A stretch of 64,000 nt of DNA from Dyella_A sp050749815 (lineage in GTDB: Bacteria > Pseudomonadota > Gammaproteobacteria > Xanthomonadales > Rhodanobacteraceae), in NCBI RefSeq assembly GCF_050749815.1, contig NZ_CP192735.1:1984001-2048000 (forward strand). The letters run 5' to 3'. This document shows, piece after piece, positions 35,584-44,815 of this stretch. Numbering within the stretch: the first letter of the stretch is position 1; each line of letters begins with the position of its first letter. The notes beneath the pieces are model-generated. The model searched no databases and was not told the DNA's origin. It worked only from the letters and a program-made list of their open reading frames with translations. The translations under genes and the position numbers were made by a program.

Positions 35584-36786
35584 ATGGATCGTCGCCAGTT
35601 TCTCCGCACCGCGGCCGCCGCCGCACTCGCTGCCCCGGCGTTCTCATTTTCCAGCCGGCTGTTTGCAGCACCCGCCAGCACGCCACGCTTCCTGCTGGTG
35701 TTCCTGCGTGGTGGCTACGACTGCAACAACCTGCTGGTGCCCACCGGCAGCGATTTCTACTACGAGTCGCGCCCCACGCTGGCCATCGCCCGCCCCGATG
35801 CCAGCAATCCGAACGCCGCGCTGCCGCTGGACAGCCATTGGGGCCTCAACCCGGTGCTGCGCGATTCCATCTACCCGCTGTGGCAGAAGAAGCAGGTGGC
35901 CTTCGTGCCGTTCGCCGGCACCGACGACCTCTCGCGCAGCCACTTCGAGACGCAGGACAACATCGAGCGCGGCGAGCCGCTGGACCACAGCGGCAACTAC
36001 CGCTCCGGCTTCATGGCGCGGCTGTCCGGCCAGCTCACCGGCATACCGGCGATCGCCTTCACCGGCAATTTGCCGCTGAGCTTCCAGGGCGCGGCGAAAG
36101 ACATCCCCAACATCTCGCTCAAGGGCAACACCAAGGCGCATTTCAACGATCGCCAGGCGGACATCCTCGCCAGCATGTACCGCGGCACGCCGCTCGCCTC
36201 CGCGTCGGCCGACGGCCTGGCGCTGCGCAAGAACGTCACCCAGGACCTGATGCAGGAGATGACCGCCGCCAGCCGCGGCGCGCCCAGCGCCCGCAACTTC
36301 GCCAGCGAAACGCGCCGCATCGCCACGCTGATGCGCGAGCAGTACCGGCTGGGCTTCGTCGACGTCGGCGGCTGGGACACCCACGTCAACCAGGGCAGCG
36401 TCACCGGCGGCCTGGCCAACAACCTGCGCAACCTGGGCGAGGGCCTCGCCGCCTACGCCGACGCGCTGGGCGACGAGTGGAACCGCACCACGGTGGTGGT
36501 GCTCTCCGAGTTCGGCCGCACTTTCCGCGAGAACGGCGACAAAGGCACCGACCACGGCCACGGCACCACGTACTGGGTGCTCGGCGGCGGCGTGCGCGGC
36601 GGCCGCATCGCCGGCGAGCAGGTGGCCGTGACCCAGCCCAACCTGCTGCAGAACCGCGACTACCCCGTGCTCAACAACTACCGCGACGTGCTGGGCGGCT
36701 TGCTGCAGCGGCTCTGGGGCCTGAGCGGTAGTCAGTTGCAGGCGGTGTTTCCGCAGGCCCGGCCAAAGGATCTGGGCTTGGTGTGA
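35584..36786 (+). CDS. DUF1501-family protein, Tat-exported
   Basis: 400 aa. N-terminus MDRRQFLRTAAAAALAAP is a twin-arginine signal. Alkaline-phosphatase-like fold segments: LVFLRGGYDCNNLLVP, DDLSRSHFETQD, DVGGWDTHVNQG, VVLSEFGRTFRENGDKGTDHGHG. These match sulfatase-like metal-site positions (Asp/His), but the activity of DUF1501 proteins is not established. The Tat signal suggests folding with a cofactor or metal in the cytosol. Partner of the DUF1800 gene. Confidence 0.9.
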   Translation: MDRRQFLRTAAAAALAAPAFSFSSRLFAAPASTPRFLLVFLRGGYDCNNLLVPTGSDFYYESRPTLAIARPDASNPNAALPLDSHWGLNPVLRDSIYPLWQKKQVAFVPFAGTDDLSRSHFETQDNIERGEPLDHSGNYRSGFMARLSGQLTGIPAIAFTGNLPLSFQGAAKDIPNISLKGNTKAHFNDRQADILASMYRGTPLASASADGLALRKNVTQDLMQEMTAASRGAPSARNFASETRRIATLMREQYRLGFVDVGGWDTHVNQGSVTGGLANNLRNLGEGLAAYADALGDEWNRTTVVVLSEFGRTFRENGDKGTDHGHGTTYWVLGGGVRGGRIAGEQVAVTQPNLLQNRDYPVLNNYRDVLGGLLQRLWGLSGSQLQAVFPQARPKDLGLV

Positions 36787-36879
36787 GTGTTGGTCTTCGA
36801 TGCGCGGCAGGTGAAGCCCGTTGTTCGGCGGAGCAGCTAAAGCAGCGAGCTCACGCCAGCCCGAAGCCGCGCTTTCTGC

Positions 36880-37735
36880 TCCCTCTCCCCTGAACAGCTT
36901 CATCGTTCGGGGGAGAGGGCTGAGGTGAGGGGGGAAGCTTTTCGCTTTCCGGCGACAACCGCCACGCCGATGAGCCGCCAACATCGCGCCCCCCCCTCAC
37001 CCAACCCTCTCCCCCGAGCAAGCTCAGGGGAGAGGGCTAAAGCGTCGAGCGCCATGCCAACCCAAAGTCCGCGCCTTGCTCCCTCTCCCCTGAACAGCTT
37101 CATCGTTCGGGGGAGAGGGTCGGGGTGAGGGGGAAGCCTTTCGCTTTCCGGCGACAAACGCCACGCGGAGGAGCCACCAGCATCCAGCCCCCTCACCCAA
37201 CCCTCTCCCCCGAGCAAGCTCAGGGGAGAGGGCTAAAGCAACGAGCGCGCGTCAGCCCGGAGCGGCGCGTTGCTCCCTCTCCCCTGAACAGCTTCATCGT
37301 TCGGGGGAGAGGGCCGGGGTGAGGGGGAAGGCTTTTAGCCTTCCGGCGACAACCGCCACGCGGAGGAGCCACCAGCATCCGGCCCCCTCACCCAACCCTC
37401 TCCCCCGAGCAAGCTCAGGGGAGAGGGCTAAAGCGTTGAGCGCCATGCCAACCCAAAGTCCGCGCCTTGCTCCCTCTCCCCTGGACAGCTTCATCGTTCG
37501 GGGGAGAGGGCCGGGGTGAGGGGGAAGGCCTTTAGCCTTCCGTCGACAACCGCCACGCGGAGGAGCCACCAACATCCGCCCCCTCACCCAACCCTCTCCC
37601 CCGAGCAAGCTCAGGGGAGAGGGCTAAAGCGTTGAGCGCCATGCCAACCCAAAGTTCGCGTCTTGCTCCCTCTCCCCTGAACAGCTTCATCGTTCGGGGG
37701 AGAGGGCCGGGGTGAGGGGGAGGCTTTCGCTTTCC
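36880..37735. repeat. tandem array of ~197-bp repeats (five copies)
   Basis: The landmark TGAACAGCTTCATCGTTCGG (one copy with G for A) occurs at 36891, 37091, 37285, 37482 and 37678, a period of 194-200 bases. Each unit has two G/C-rich palindromes, CCCTCTCCCC...GGGGGAGAGGG and CCCTCTCCCCCGAG...CTCAGGGGAGAGGG, flanking a variable middle. No gene is credible in this ~1-kb gap. The same unit recurs at 39160-39610. Confidence 0.88.
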
Positions 37736-37790
37736 TGCGACAACCACCACGCGATCGATCTGCCCCACCCACCGAGCTGTCGAATAATGA

Positions 37791-38714
37791 TCAGCCCGCC
37801 GCGCTCGCCACCAGCAGGTGCTTGGCCAGCTGCCCCTGCAACCGGCCCAGCCCACGCACCAGGTGCAGGGTGGCGAAGAACACCAGCACGCCGGCCACGC
37901 CCACGGCGATCAGCTCGCCCCAGCCGGGCACGTGCGGGCCGAAACCCCAGTCGAACGTGATGGTGCCATCGACGAACACGCGGTTCACCTCGCCCCAATC
38001 CAGCACGCGGGCAAACGGCATGGCCATGCATGCGAGCGCCATCGTCATTAGCGTCACAGTGACCGAGAAATAGACCACACCCAGCGGCAGCATCAGCAGC
38101 ATGTAGAACATCGTGGTCCAGGTGCGCGGGTCGGTGAACATCGCGCCGATGCGCTTCATCAGCGTGGTACCGGAAGACGGATACGGCGGCCGCCGCGGCA
38201 TGCGCACGCCCAGCATCGCCTCCACGATGCGCCCTTCCATCAGCGCCAGCACCCGCACCGTGCCGAAGAACAGCACGATGAAAGGCACGCCGATGATCAA
38301 CACCGACAGGCCGGCCGATAGCGACATGCCCACCACCACCAGCACGAAGTACGCGATGCCGGTACCCAGCGCCAGCAGCATGTAGAACAGCGAGCCCCAG
38401 GTGCGTACGTCCGCGGCCACACCGAAGAAGCGGCCGATCAGCGAGCGCCGCTTCGGTGCCGGCGGCGGGCGCAGGGCGCGCTGGATCTTGATCTCCTGAT
38501 CGCGGTAGATCTCCGCCACTTCGTCCGGCGCGCCGTAGCTACCCACCACCTGGGCCAGCATCTCGGCCTCGCTGCGGTTGGGCTGGTCGGCCAGCTCCGC
38601 GCGCAGGTGTTCCTCGGCGTCGTACAGCGCGTCCTGGATCAACGCGGGGTCCGCGCCGCGCAGCGCATCGCGCAGCTGCGCGAGGTAATCAGCAATCGTG
38701 CGTGGTGCAGTCAT
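37791..38714 (-). CDS. HAAS-domain membrane sensor protein
   Basis: 307 aa; TGATG overlap with the PadR stop shows coupling. Residues 1-75 form the helical HAAS/DUF1700-like domain (YLAQLRDALRGADPALIQDALYDAEEHLRAEL). Two similar membrane modules follow (RTWGSLFYMLLALGTGIAYF and RTWTTMFYMLLMLPLGVVYF), an internal duplication of the sensor-type domain with about 4-6 transmembrane helices in all. PadR/HAAS pairs form one-component membrane-stress or envelope circuits; the signal is unknown. Confidence 0.82.
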   Translation of the reverse strand: MTAPRTIADYLAQLRDALRGADPALIQDALYDAEEHLRAELADQPNRSEAEMLAQVVGSYGAPDEVAEIYRDQEIKIQRALRPPPAPKRRSLIGRFFGVAADVRTWGSLFYMLLALGTGIAYFVLVVVGMSLSAGLSVLIIGVPFIVLFFGTVRVLALMEGRIVEAMLGVRMPRRPPYPSSGTTLMKRIGAMFTDPRTWTTMFYMLLMLPLGVVYFSVTVTLMTMALACMAMPFARVLDWGEVNRVFVDGTITFDWGFGPHVPGWGELIAVGVAGVLVFFATLHLVRGLGRLQGQLAKHLLVASAAG

Positions 38715-39079
38715 CACAGCTCTCCCTCAAGAATCCGGTCCACCGAATCGCGCGTGGCGTGCCATGCCGCGATCCACTCACGCAGCACCTCGCGGCCGGG
38801 TTTGGTGATGCGGTAGTAGCGGCGCGGCGGCCCGCTCACCGATGGCTCCACCTCGCTGGCCAGCAGACCCGCCGCCTCCAGGTTGCGCAGCACCGGATAC
38901 AGCGCACTCTGCTTGCCGGCGAGCACCCCCTCGCCCGCCTCTTCCAGCCGCTTGGCGATCTGGTAGCCGTACATCGGCTGCCGCGAACGCCCCAGCACGG
39001 CGAGCAGCGCCAGCGAGACGGTGCCGGCCGACAGCTCCTTCTGGAACTTCTTCAGCGCACTGACGACGTCCTCATCCAC
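38714..39079 (-). CDS. PadR-family transcriptional regulator
   Basis: 121 aa with a GTG start. Winged helix: VSLALLAVLGRSRQPMYGYQIA, then QSALYPVLRNLEAAGLLASEVE and RRYYRITKPGREVLREWI. Followed with a 1-base overlap by the HAAS membrane gene, a common pairing in which the regulator controls its own operon. Tandem repeat arrays lie on both sides of the pair. Confidence 0.88.
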   Translation of the reverse strand: MDEDVVSALKKFQKELSAGTVSLALLAVLGRSRQPMYGYQIAKRLEEAGEGVLAGKQSALYPVLRNLEAAGLLASEVEPSVSGPPRRYYRITKPGREVLREWIAAWHATRDSVDRILEGEL

Positions 39080-39159
39080 GACATACCCGCCCTGCTACCT
39101 GTGTCGGGATGAAGCATAGTGCGAAGTTATGACTAGTCCATGGGTATGAAGTCATGCGC

Positions 39160-39610
39160 CTTGCTCCTCCCCCGAGCAAGCTCAGGGGAGAGGGCTAAAG
39201 CTCCCAGCGCCACGCCAGCGCGAAGCCCGCGCCTTGCTCCCTCTCCCCTGAACAGCTCCATCGTTCGGGGGAGAGGGCCGGGGTGAGGGGGCGGCTTTTC
39301 GCTTTCTGGCGACAAGCGACACGCTGATGAGCCACCAGCATCCCTGCCCCCTCACCCAACCCTCTCCCCCGAGCAAGCTCAGGGGAGAGGGCTAACGCGT
39401 CGAGCGCCGCGCCAAACCGAAGCCCGCGCCTCGCTCCATCTCCCCTGAACAGCTTCACCGTTCGGGGGAGAGGGTCGGGGTAAGGGGGAGGCTTTTCGCT
39501 TTCCGGCGACAACCGCCGCGCCGATGAGCCGCCAACATCCGGGCCCCCTCACCCAACCCTCTCCCCCGAGCAAGCTCAGGGGAGAGGGCTAACGCGTCGA
39601 GCGCCAATCG
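39160..39610. repeat. second block of the ~197-bp tandem repeat
   Basis: Between the PadR start and the dienelactone hydrolase. The AACAGCT(T/C)CA(T/C)CGTTCGG landmark occurs at about 39249 and 39446 (197 bases apart), with flanking CTCAGGGGAGAGGG arms at about 39180, 39380 and 39580. Same family and orientation as 36880-37735. No gene. Confidence 0.85.
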
Positions 39611-39734
39611 GTCATGGCGACATCCCACCGCGGCGCTCGCATCGCGCCCATGCGTTACGCTGAAAGGCCGCTCGCGGCGCGAGTTCACCGCCGCAAGCCC
39701 CGATTGCCACTCCACCCCACACAGGAGACTTGTC

Positions 39735-40442
39735 GTGACGACACACAGCGGTTCCACAGTGAGTTTCAAGCGGCCCGACGGAAAGGACGTGCAGGGTTAT
39801 CTGACCACGCCGGCGCACACCCAGGGCGCGCCTGCCGTCGTGGTGATCCAGGAATGGTGGGGATTGAACGACCAGATCCGCGGCGTGGCCGATCGGCTGG
39901 CGCGCTGCGGCTACTTTGCGCTGGTGCCCGATCTCTACCGCGGCAAGAGCACGGTGGAGGAAGAGGAAGCTCACCACCTGATGGAAGGCCTCAACTTCGC
40001 CGAAGCCGCCACGCAGGACATCGCCGGCGCGGTCGCATTCCTGCGCCAGCGCTCCGACAGGGTCGGCCTCACCGGGTTCTGCATGGGCGGCGCGCTGACG
40101 ATGCTCGCGCTCGGCCAGGGCGTAGCGGTGGATGCCGGCGCCACGTGGTACGGCATGCCGCCGCTGGAATACATCGACGCGGGCAAGATCACCGCGCCGG
40201 TGCTCGGCCACTGGGCGACGCAGGACGAGTTCTTCCCCATCCACAACGTGGACAAGCTGGAGGCGAAGCTCAAGGACGCCGGCGTGAGCGTCGAGTTCCA
40301 CCGCTACCTCGCCTACCACGCATTCGCCAACGAGACCGCCGCCGGTCCGGGCCGCATCAGCCGCACCCAGTACGATCCGGTGTGGGCCGAGCACGCGTGG
40401 GACCGCACGCTCACGTTCTTCGGCCGCACGCTCTGGTCGTAA
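39735..40442 (+). CDS. dienelactone hydrolase family protein
   Basis: 235 aa, GTG start with CAGGAG 8 bases upstream. Alpha/beta-hydrolase with Cys nucleophile Cys116 in LTGFCMGGAL, the Glu40 partner in VIQEWWGLN (a DLH hallmark), Asp in ATQDEFFP and His in LAYHAFAN. The family hydrolyses dienelactones and related esters; the physiological substrate here is unknown. Cytosolic, no signal peptide. Confidence 0.92.
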   Translation: MTTHSGSTVSFKRPDGKDVQGYLTTPAHTQGAPAVVVIQEWWGLNDQIRGVADRLARCGYFALVPDLYRGKSTVEEEEAHHLMEGLNFAEAATQDIAGAVAFLRQRSDRVGLTGFCMGGALTMLALGQGVAVDAGATWYGMPPLEYIDAGKITAPVLGHWATQDEFFPIHNVDKLEAKLKDAGVSVEFHRYLAYHAFANETAAGPGRISRTQYDPVWAEHAWDRTLTFFGRTLWS

Positions 40443-40911
40443 TCCACCGACGCGCGTTGCCGATCGCGGCCCGGGATGCCCCGCATCCCGGGCCGCTGCG
40501 TTTGTACCGTCGCGCCACACCGGCGCGCGCGGGCGCTAGGATGCAGCACGCTTCCAGCGACGAGGACCGGATCGATGCGTGCAAGGCAATGGGTAGTGAT
40601 GGCGGGCGTGTGGACGATGCTGGGCGCGACGCAGGTCGGATAGATCTCCTTGCAGAGCTGGCCCACCCGGCCGTCATGAAGCGACGAACAGAGTGGTCGA
40701 AAATCGACCTGATCCTGCGCCTTTTTCAGCTGCCGACATGCGGGAGGCCGACCGCTCGAGCCCATGCAAACCCGACACGCAATTGGCCACGTGGCGTGCC
40801 CCAGGCACATTCACCGCGAACCCGACCGCACCCAACTCGGCCTAGCAAGGCATGTACCGAGCGTTCTAACGTTTCCTCTCCCTCTGCGAAGACTCCGTCT
40901 GTCCGAACCAC
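40443..40911. other. intergenic region without a credible gene
   Basis: 469 bases. The only structure seen is the hairpin at 40466-40496. The remaining sequence has mixed composition and reads as a junction between the high-G+C backbone and the less G+C-rich permease/RiPP cluster. Confidence 0.6.
40466..40496 (+). terminator. hairpin after dienelactone hydrolase
   Basis: GCGGCCCGGGATGC / GCATCCCGGGCCGC, 14-bp perfect stem with CCC loop, 23 bases after the stop. Followed by TGCGTTTG. Confidence 0.65.
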
Positions 40912-42159
40912 TCAAACCACTCGGATGACCGTTCCCGGGTCGACACTCCCGGATCGCAACGCCGGTCGCAGCGCAGCAAGCTGCCCGAGCAACAAGACCG
41001 CCACCACGGAGCAAAGGACAACAGAACCACTGATCCGGGAAGCCTCGTACCATTTCATCAACAGCATGTTCATGCCGATCGCCAGGCCGATGCCGATCAG
41101 GCACCCGACGGCTACCAGGACGAAGTTCTCCGTCAGCACGAACGCAATGATGTCCAAACGACGGGCTCCTAGTGCCCTACGGATACCGAGGGACCGGGTT
41201 CTACGCGCTGTCCATAGGCTGGTGATCGCGAAAATGCCTCCTCCTGCGATAAAAATCATGATCACACTGACCGCGATCATGGTGTAGGTCAGCGCGCGAT
41301 CAAACTGATAGGCATCGGACCGGATGTCACTGAATCTGTAGATGCTGCCTTCAGTGAGCAACCGATTGGGATCCTTCCGGTATAGCGCTGCCTTCACCTG
41401 GTCCACGGCGTCGTCGATGCGTCCGGACTTGGCACGCACGACATACCGGGTGAACGACGCGACCTTGCGCACCGGCAGCAGTGCGGTATCCCATATCGAC
41501 CCGTCGGAAAGGCTGTAGATTGCGGGGGATTGCAAAGTCTCGACCACCCCGATGATGCGCGAAGGCTGCTCCCCCTTGTTCAGGTAGATCAGTCGGCCCA
41601 AGGCATTCGCATTGCCGAACAATCGTCGGGCCATATGAGCGCTCACGATCACCACCGCCGGCGCGGCCGCCTCCCCGTCTGCCTGCGAGTGGATTTCCTC
41701 GGGCCGGAAGTCACGACCGCTCAACAGCTTTAATCCGAGCACAGCTCGCGCCGACTCATCACCACTGTATAGGCTGACGAGCATGCCGTGAGCATGCGTC
41801 GAGGCCTCGGTCCCCACATAGGTTGTCCAGAGGTTCTGCGTCAGGGGCAGCGTATTGAGCACAGCCGCACGCTCGACTGCCGGAGCCGCACGGATCGCCT
41901 GCATGTCCGCCACTTCCCTGGCGCTTAGGACCTCGGTCGCATCAGGGGTAGCGGCAGGAGCATCCAGCCATTGTTGCGTCACCGAAAACACGTCATCGCC
42001 GCGCACTCCGGAATCCCGCGCCATCATGCGGACGTGTTCGATGATGATGTATGTGGCGTTGGCCACGACCGCCAACGCCACGGCCACCTGCAATACAACA
42101 AAAAATACGCTTGCCTTCTGTCTCAACGTAGCCGCGAGGTCGGCGGTGGAAAATGTCAT
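40912..42159 (-). CDS. FtsX/MacB-like ABC transporter permease (pair 1, B)
   Basis: 415 aa; start at 42159, 4 bases after the preceding permease stop. One N-terminal transmembrane helix (about 18-38), a MacB-type periplasmic core (VVIVSAHMARRLFGNANALGRLIYLN, SRIIGVVETLQSP), then three C-terminal helices with the FtsX loop SLGIRRALGARRLDIIAFVLTENF. No nucleotide-binding subunit is encoded nearby, so an ATPase must come from elsewhere. Paralogue of 52485-53744. Its position behind a radical SAM maturase suggests peptide export or self-protection. Confidence 0.85.
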   Translation of the reverse strand: MTFSTADLAATLRQKASVFFVVLQVAVALAVVANATYIIIEHVRMMARDSGVRGDDVFSVTQQWLDAPAATPDATEVLSAREVADMQAIRAAPAVERAAVLNTLPLTQNLWTTYVGTEASTHAHGMLVSLYSGDESARAVLGLKLLSGRDFRPEEIHSQADGEAAAPAVVIVSAHMARRLFGNANALGRLIYLNKGEQPSRIIGVVETLQSPAIYSLSDGSIWDTALLPVRKVASFTRYVVRAKSGRIDDAVDQVKAALYRKDPNRLLTEGSIYRFSDIRSDAYQFDRALTYTMIAVSVIMIFIAGGGIFAITSLWTARRTRSLGIRRALGARRLDIIAFVLTENFVLVAVGCLIGIGLAIGMNMLLMKWYEASRISGSVVLCSVVAVLLLGQLAALRPALRSGSVDPGTVIRVV

Positions 42160-42163
42160 GTCG

Positions 42164-43477
42164 TCACCCCTGCTTGATGGCCGCATATGGCAGTACCCGG
42201 GAAGCGGTCATCGCGGGATAGCAACCCGCCAGAACCGTCGCGACCAGGGTGCCCAACATCGTCAACACCAAGGCGCCAAACTGGAAGGTCGCCAGCTCGG
42301 CAGGGCCCGAGGGCAGCAACCGATGCACGGCCGCCACGCCGGCCAGGGTCAGCGCAACACCGATGAGTCCGCCCAGGATTCCTATCAACGCGGATTCGAC
42401 CAGAAGCATTCCCAGGATGTCTTGACGCTTCGCGCCCAGGGCCCGGCGCAAGCCGAGCTCCGTGGTCCGGCCCAGATAGTTGCTCAACATCAGGCTGGCA
42501 GCAGTGATCAGACAACCCAGGAAAAGCGCTATCGCGACGACCACCGAGGCGTGCGTGCCGGCGGGCACGATGTTCTTGCGTTCCAAAAGAGCGCTAAGAG
42601 GAATCATCGTGCCGGACCGCTCCGAATCGGCAGTGCCATCGGCGCTCGTACCCTTGACTGTGCTGTCGAGCACCTCACTCAGTGCCCCAATGGCGTCCTT
42701 GTCCTGAGTTTCGGCAATGACCGAGATCCAGAGGCAACGGGAATCAATCAATGCATGGAGTCCGCCGCCACGGGGAGCTTCGACACACGAAACCGTTCCG
42801 GAGGAACTGAATTCATTGGCCAGGGCCGAAGCAAACGGAACGAAAAAATCTTCGTCGGTGCCCGGGTAGCCGTTTCCGACGTTGACATCGTAAAAGCGTG
42901 GACTGGGCTCCCACTCGCCCATGACTCCGACCACGCGAAGGGTGGAATCGTTGTATCGCAAGGTCTCACCGACGCTGTTGCGCCCTCCGAAAATGCGGTT
43001 GTTGAGCTTCTCGCTTATGACCACCAAGAGATCCCCGCGATCTTCGTCAGCCGCCGACCACGCTCCCCCGAACACGAGCGGTACATGCAGCATGGAAAAG
43101 AAACCGGTACTTACGGCATGACCGTAGATCGCTGTCGGATGAGTTCCCGGTCGCTGCGGAAGCGCGATACCGCTTATTGCGTAGTCCGCAAGAACCCGCA
43201 CATTGCGTGCGGGAGTCAGCAACCTCATCGCCGTCGCATGATCGACCAGACCTTGCGCGGCGGCGAGGGTCGCTGCCGCCTGGCCGCGGGACATGATGCT
43301 TGGCGCATACATCAGCTGCGAAAGTCCCGGCATGGGATCCCGGGTCGCCGCACGAAGCACCGACAGCGTGGTCATGCACGCTGCCGCACCCAGGCCGATA
43401 ATCAATATCAATGTGGACGCCAGCCAGGGGCGCCGAAGGGATTTATGCAAGGCACAACGAAGGTGATATTCGAACAT
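42164..43477 (-). CDS. FtsX/MacB-like ABC transporter permease (pair 1, A)
   Basis: 437 aa. Same architecture as the next gene: an N-terminal helix (about 19-40), a MacB-like periplasmic domain (VVISEKLNNRIFGGRNSVGETLRYN, RVVGVMGEWEPSPRFYD), then three C-terminal helices with ELGLRRALGAKRQDILGMLLVESALIG. Paralogue of 51146-52474: both start Y/L-rich with a TSDP/TRDP motif after the first helix. It follows the radical SAM gene by 42 bases on the same strand. Lower G+C than the flanking backbone. Confidence 0.85.
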   Translation of the reverse strand: MFEYHLRCALHKSLRRPWLASTLILIIGLGAAACMTTLSVLRAATRDPMPGLSQLMYAPSIMSRGQAAATLAAAQGLVDHATAMRLLTPARNVRVLADYAISGIALPQRPGTHPTAIYGHAVSTGFFSMLHVPLVFGGAWSAADEDRGDLLVVISEKLNNRIFGGRNSVGETLRYNDSTLRVVGVMGEWEPSPRFYDVNVGNGYPGTDEDFFVPFASALANEFSSSGTVSCVEAPRGGGLHALIDSRCLWISVIAETQDKDAIGALSEVLDSTVKGTSADGTADSERSGTMIPLSALLERKNIVPAGTHASVVVAIALFLGCLITAASLMLSNYLGRTTELGLRRALGAKRQDILGMLLVESALIGILGGLIGVALTLAGVAAVHRLLPSGPAELATFQFGALVLTMLGTLVATVLAGCYPAMTASRVLPYAAIKQG

Positions 43478-43519
43478 GCAGAAAGCTCGCAGCCGATAGT
43501 GGAATGAGCCAGGCGCGGA

Positions 43520-44752
43520 TCACATGATGGTCGGCATCGTCTTGTCCGGAGCGATCGAGAAGCGCTCGGCCTTGTATTCGTCCGCCATACGCGAGCTGAT
43601 ATGCGAGATCAGTTTCCAGAGATCCTTGCAGTAGACCGAGGGCTGTCCGAAGCCTTCCCCCGACTTGTAGCGATGCGGCAAATAGCCTGCGCCGCAGGCA
43701 TCCTTGATCGGACAGATCTGGCAAGCCTCGCAAAGATTGTCCTTGCCGCGAATGGTCGTCTTGAACAAATCCTTGGTGTAAACCATCTCTACCGGGTCGC
43801 GGAGGATGTTGAGTCCAAGCTCGGTAAAACCATCTCCACAGGCACGTAGCGAATCGACGGGCTCGATGCCTCCGTCCGTGTCGATGCTGACGATGCTCAC
43901 AGGAGGGGCACCGATGGCATCCAGCCTCGAGCGATAAGCAAGCAGGCCGGCGATCATGTTCTGGAAATGCCGAATCTGGATGCCCGGATTATCTTCTTCC
44001 CACCAAGCATCGAAGATGGGAATCAGGTAGTCCGCAAAGCGCGTGCATTGCGGATCGGAAAATCCGGGGGGAAGGTTGTCCCAGTTGTAGTCAAGAGGCC
44101 AAAGGAAATCCATCGCCTCAACACCGATCTCGCGAAGCGATCGATACACCTCCAGGCCATCGACATCCGGATCCATCACGGTGAGGGTTCCGGTGAAGAT
44201 GTCGTCCTCCTTGGCCAAAAGCTGCAAGCTCTTCACCACGCGATCGTACGAACCGCGCCCCTTGTGGTCCACACGATGCCTGTCATGGGCTTCACGGGTG
44301 CCGTCCATGCTCACGCCGATGAAGATCCCATGTTTTTTGGCGAAGTCGATCCAGGACCGATCGATCAGCACTCCGTTGGTCTGGAGATAGATGTCGATAC
44401 GCAGGTCGTCGGACGCTTGCTCGCGCAAAACCTCGACCGCCTCGGCAATCCACCCCATGCCCACGATCGTGGGTTCACCGCCATGGAGCGAGAAAGTGAT
44501 GTAGGGCACTTCCTGTAGACGAGCGACACGAGCCGCGTTGACGGCTGCGGCCTTGACCACCTCAAGCGACATCTTCCTGGGTTTCTTCTGATAGGAAAAA
44601 TCCTTGAGATTGAACATGAAGCAATAATCGCAATTGAGGTTGCAGAATTCCGCGACCTTCAGGAGATACATCTGGAGTGGGGCGCGGCGCTTGTTCTCGA
44701 CAAGCGCCAAGGATGCTTCTTCGGCAACGGAATCGATGGTGGCTGCGGACAT
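43520..44752 (-). CDS. radical SAM/SPASM peptide maturase, probably cyclophane-forming
   Basis: 410 aa from the ATG at 44752, which has GGGAAAGGA just upstream. An ATG at 44812 would add 20 residues but lacks an SD and crosses a hairpin. Radical SAM cluster cysteines Cys37, Cys41, Cys44 in CNLNCDYC; GGEP at 91-94 for SAM binding; TIM-barrel strands YLQTNGVLI and IGVSMDGTREAHDRHR. The SPASM domain has Cys305, Cys341, Cys344, Cys347, Cys353 and Cys375 (CEACQICPIKDAC) for auxiliary Fe-S clusters. Enzymes of this class crosslink ribosomal peptides or mature sulfatases. No sulfatase is present, and an HxD-repeat peptide lies directly upstream, favouring the peptide role. Confidence 0.9.
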   Translation of the reverse strand: MSAATIDSVAEEASLALVENKRRAPLQMYLLKVAEFCNLNCDYCFMFNLKDFSYQKKPRKMSLEVVKAAAVNAARVARLQEVPYITFSLHGGEPTIVGMGWIAEAVEVLREQASDDLRIDIYLQTNGVLIDRSWIDFAKKHGIFIGVSMDGTREAHDRHRVDHKGRGSYDRVVKSLQLLAKEDDIFTGTLTVMDPDVDGLEVYRSLREIGVEAMDFLWPLDYNWDNLPPGFSDPQCTRFADYLIPIFDAWWEEDNPGIQIRHFQNMIAGLLAYRSRLDAIGAPPVSIVSIDTDGGIEPVDSLRACGDGFTELGLNILRDPVEMVYTKDLFKTTIRGKDNLCEACQICPIKDACGAGYLPHRYKSGEGFGQPSVYCKDLWKLISHISSRMADEYKAERFSIAPDKTMPTIM

Positions 44753-44770
44753 GTCCTTTCCCTGGTCGGC

Positions 44771-44803
44771 GCGGTCCCACGCAGCGAAGCCACGTGGGAC
44801 CGC
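44771..44803 (-). terminator. attenuator hairpin between precursor and maturase
   Basis: GCGGTCCCACG / CGTGGGACCGC, 11-bp perfect stem with an 11-nt loop, placed between the precursor stop (44816) and the maturase SD. No U-run follows, so it is more likely a partial attenuator or an mRNA end-stabiliser. It would keep precursor transcript in excess of enzyme, as RiPP operons often do. Confidence 0.6.
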
Positions 44804-44815
44804 TTCAGTCATGAA

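Noticed and set aside
36880..37735. CRISPR-like appearance of regularly spaced repeats
   Set aside because: The period is ~197 bases with long conserved units and no short unique spacers; no cas genes nearby.
43520..44752. Anaerobic sulfatase-maturating enzyme
   Set aside because: No sulfatase is encoded in the cluster and an HxD-repeat peptide is directly upstream. Not excluded by motif alone.
44753..44812. Alternative maturase start at 44812, 3 bases after the precursor stop
   Set aside because: No SD, the added residues cross the hairpin, and the 44752 ATG has a strong SD.
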